Program-made: the position numbers and the translations under genes
NCBI GenBank assembly: GCA_029974635.1
Contig: JARKQY010000059.1
Span: 1 to 33,490, forward strand
DNA from: Bacillota bacterium
Lineage (GTDB): Bacteria > Bacillota > UBA4882 > UBA8346
Direction of reading: 5' to 3'
DNA: 33,490 nt
Part shown: one piece after another, positions 33,001 to 33,490 of the stretch
Position numbering within the stretch: the stretch's first letter is position 1
Layout: each line of letters starts with the position of its first letter
Notes under the pieces: generated by a model
What the model saw: the letters and a program-made list of their open reading frames with translations, nothing else
Database searches by the model: none
What the model was told of the DNA's origin: nothing

Positions 33001-33490
33001 TTTGATTCAGAATAATGAGCTGTTTATCCATATCAACTACCACCAACATCAATTTCACCAAAGCACCATTTCAAATTTCAGCAAGACCTTTAAAGGACTG
33101 ATTTTAAGCATAATCAGCCATTGCCTCTCCTTGGATCATACCGAATTTACCAAAAGTGATTTTAACCTGGCCGGTTTCACCGATGATCAATTTGAGTTGG
33201 TGAAAGGAAGACTTGAAAATACGCTGCGCTTGAACAATATTAAGGATATGTATTTCTTATCCCCCATGCAGGAAGGCATGTTATACAGCGGCATATACAA
33301 TCAAAACAGCGATTCCTATTTTCAACAGATGATGATTAACTTATCCGGCACGGTTGAATCCCATCAAATCGAAACAGCCTTTAACCTACTGGTCAAAAAA
33401 CATGTTGTACTGCGAACGCTTTTTCTTTGGGAAGAAATACCCCGCCCCATACAGGTGGTTTTAAAAGAAAGACATGTCCAACTTATGTTT
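30002..33490 (+). CDS. Nonribosomal peptide synthetase, A-T-E-C, partial at right edge
   Basis: An open frame of 1163 codons runs off the window with no stop. The adenylation domain (about 25-520) has YTSGTTGKPKG (174-184), an unusual YGVTE in place of YGPTE, RTGDL and the A10 Lys in NGKVDR. Reading the specificity positions against GrsA gives D-G-T-S-T-A-E-V-M-K, close to a published tyrosine signature (DGTITAEVAK from memory). A carrier domain follows with S562 in LGGDSIKAMQ, the form usual before E domains. The epimerization domain (about 590-1070) has H741-H742-L-I-I-D746, with Ser in place of the Gly of HHxxxDG, the EGHGRE motif (880-885), and TVGWFTSSFP. A new condensation domain opens LSPMQEGMLYSG (1086 onward). 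Lack of a leading C domain marks it as an initiating subunit. AGGAG lies about 7 nt before the ATG. Confidence 0.92.
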   Translation, partial: MMNREMKNVNTILDDFNDTDYLFPGAATIFSLFEEQAARFPQNISLVFNGRHLSYQEFNEKSNQLARFLRKAGVKGDSIVAIMTEPSFEMAIGIMGILKAGGAYLPIDPSYPEDRIKYMLHDSGACLIITQSYLNHSLIKKQEAIFLDQIDIRQEAKENLDCIIDSRNLAYIIYTSGTTGKPKGVMVEHRSVVNTLFYRKNAYQLTPDDTALEFFSFAFDGFITIFFTPLISGAKVVILSKDEIHDVEKIRQIIVQNKVTNIISVPALYGMLLETIHPDEMRTLKVVTLAGDTIPEKLVKDSFYRSNSTEISVEYGVTEAAVMSTIYRHQEKDPEIKIGKPTGNTKIFILDDDLNTVPLGIPGELCIGGVGLARGYINNPELTAQKFIPNPYSPGEKLYRTGDLAKCLPDGNLIFLGRKDNQVKIRGFRIETSEIENRLLEYDGILNAVVIARNNQEGPKYLCAYYTSDNPIELERLKSFLAEQLPVYMIPQFIMKINKIPLTPNGKVDRNALPDPLHVEKKSDYRVPRTSLEKTVIKIWEQVLRIKKISLTDNFFHLGGDSIKAMQIAARLLNAGLKLKVKDLVNNPSPEGIIPYIRNVKSSRPNREESGTVPLTPIQKWFFDNNFAEKHHWNQAIMIHSSRMLKEDHLEAAMNHLIKHHDVLRTVFIQEGSTVLQYIKPSAAVTFNLEVYNFGLNPAYPNLVIGKITEIQKSFDLSGGLLIKAVLFRTVYEDQLLITAHHLIIDSVSFRIILEDLINAYSALESGRNVNFPDKTSSYKKWAVKLAEIANDPFITTETPYWKNILQHDTRLFKADLRINEDTFQNSQTATICLSKNETHQLVNTANKAYNTKINDLLLTALAVSLMEYTGKHEIVINMEGHGREDLLDELDVTRTVGWFTSSFPVLFEFTEKLELGKSIIAVKETLRNIPKNGIGYGILSFLTAESGLSGIQPKPEINFNFLGEIGSHRQNGTLHIEQVDLSSCISGKAKRNFKLDIYGLIQNNELFIHINYHQHQFHQSTISNFSKTFKGLILSIISHCLSLDHTEFTKSDFNLAGFTDDQFELVKGRLENTLRLNNIKDMYFLSPMQEGMLYSGIYNQNSDSYFQQMMINLSGTVESHQIETAFNLLVKKHVVLRTLFLWEEIPRPIQVVLKERHVQLMF

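Overview
The window reads as the chromosome of an anaerobic or fermentative Gram-positive (Bacillota-type) bacterium. Supporting signs are an S-box (SAM-I) riboswitch with an intrinsic terminator in front of a metI-metC pair, HemZ-type coproporphyrinogen dehydrogenase, strong AGGAGG ribosome binding sites, a CGAAC-N4-GTTYG LexA box of the Bacillus type, and an L-lactate dehydrogenase. I cannot place it more precisely from sequence alone. One odd housekeeping trait is an AspRS with the RSPGEFYQLD sequence variant that I associate with alphaproteobacterial-like enzymes.

Layout. (1) 142-8306, all on the minus strand, is a housekeeping block: ldh, a DUF2007 protein, a metallo-beta-lactamase-fold hydrolase and hemZ, followed by a membrane-anchored parvulin foldase, hisS and aspS. 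A near-consensus promoter for the second group overlaps the hemZ stop codon. (2) 8620-11280 holds an orphan lipoprotein and a YcaQ-like winged-helix DNA glycosylase candidate. (3) 11612-16837 is a beta-glucan locus: a cytoplasmic GH30 enzyme converges on a very large secreted GH16-CBM6-X-CBM6-GH64-like protein. Between them lie a 141-142 bp tandem repeat and a bidirectional terminator. The GH16 gene has a promoter overlapped by a LacI-type palindrome and a long structured leader with a stand-alone Shine-Dalgarno sequence. (4) 17097-25965 is a biosynthetic locus: a decayed glycosyltransferase, a radical SAM protein, a FAAL-carrier-condensation-like megaenzyme, a second radical SAM protein, an FkbM methyltransferase and a BtrH-like protein fused to a jelly-roll domain. 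(5) 26113-29854 is an SOS-box-controlled gene of unknown function, a small membrane protein, and metI-metC under a SAM riboswitch. (6) 30002 to the right edge is an NRPS with A-T-E-C order. It is open at the edge and its rest lies outside the window.

How the parts may work together. The FAAL protein should activate and load a fatty acid. The NRPS starts with an adenylation domain whose specificity code resembles the tyrosine signature, and it epimerises its residue. It has no N-terminal condensation domain to receive a fatty acyl group. The condensation-like domain at the C-terminus of the FAAL protein could fill that gap. The radical SAM enzymes, the SAM-dependent methyltransferase and the BtrH-like protein would then tailor or transfer the product. 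This is inference: I have not matched the cluster to any known product. The met genes between the two halves of the cluster either interrupt it or supply methionine and hence SAM.
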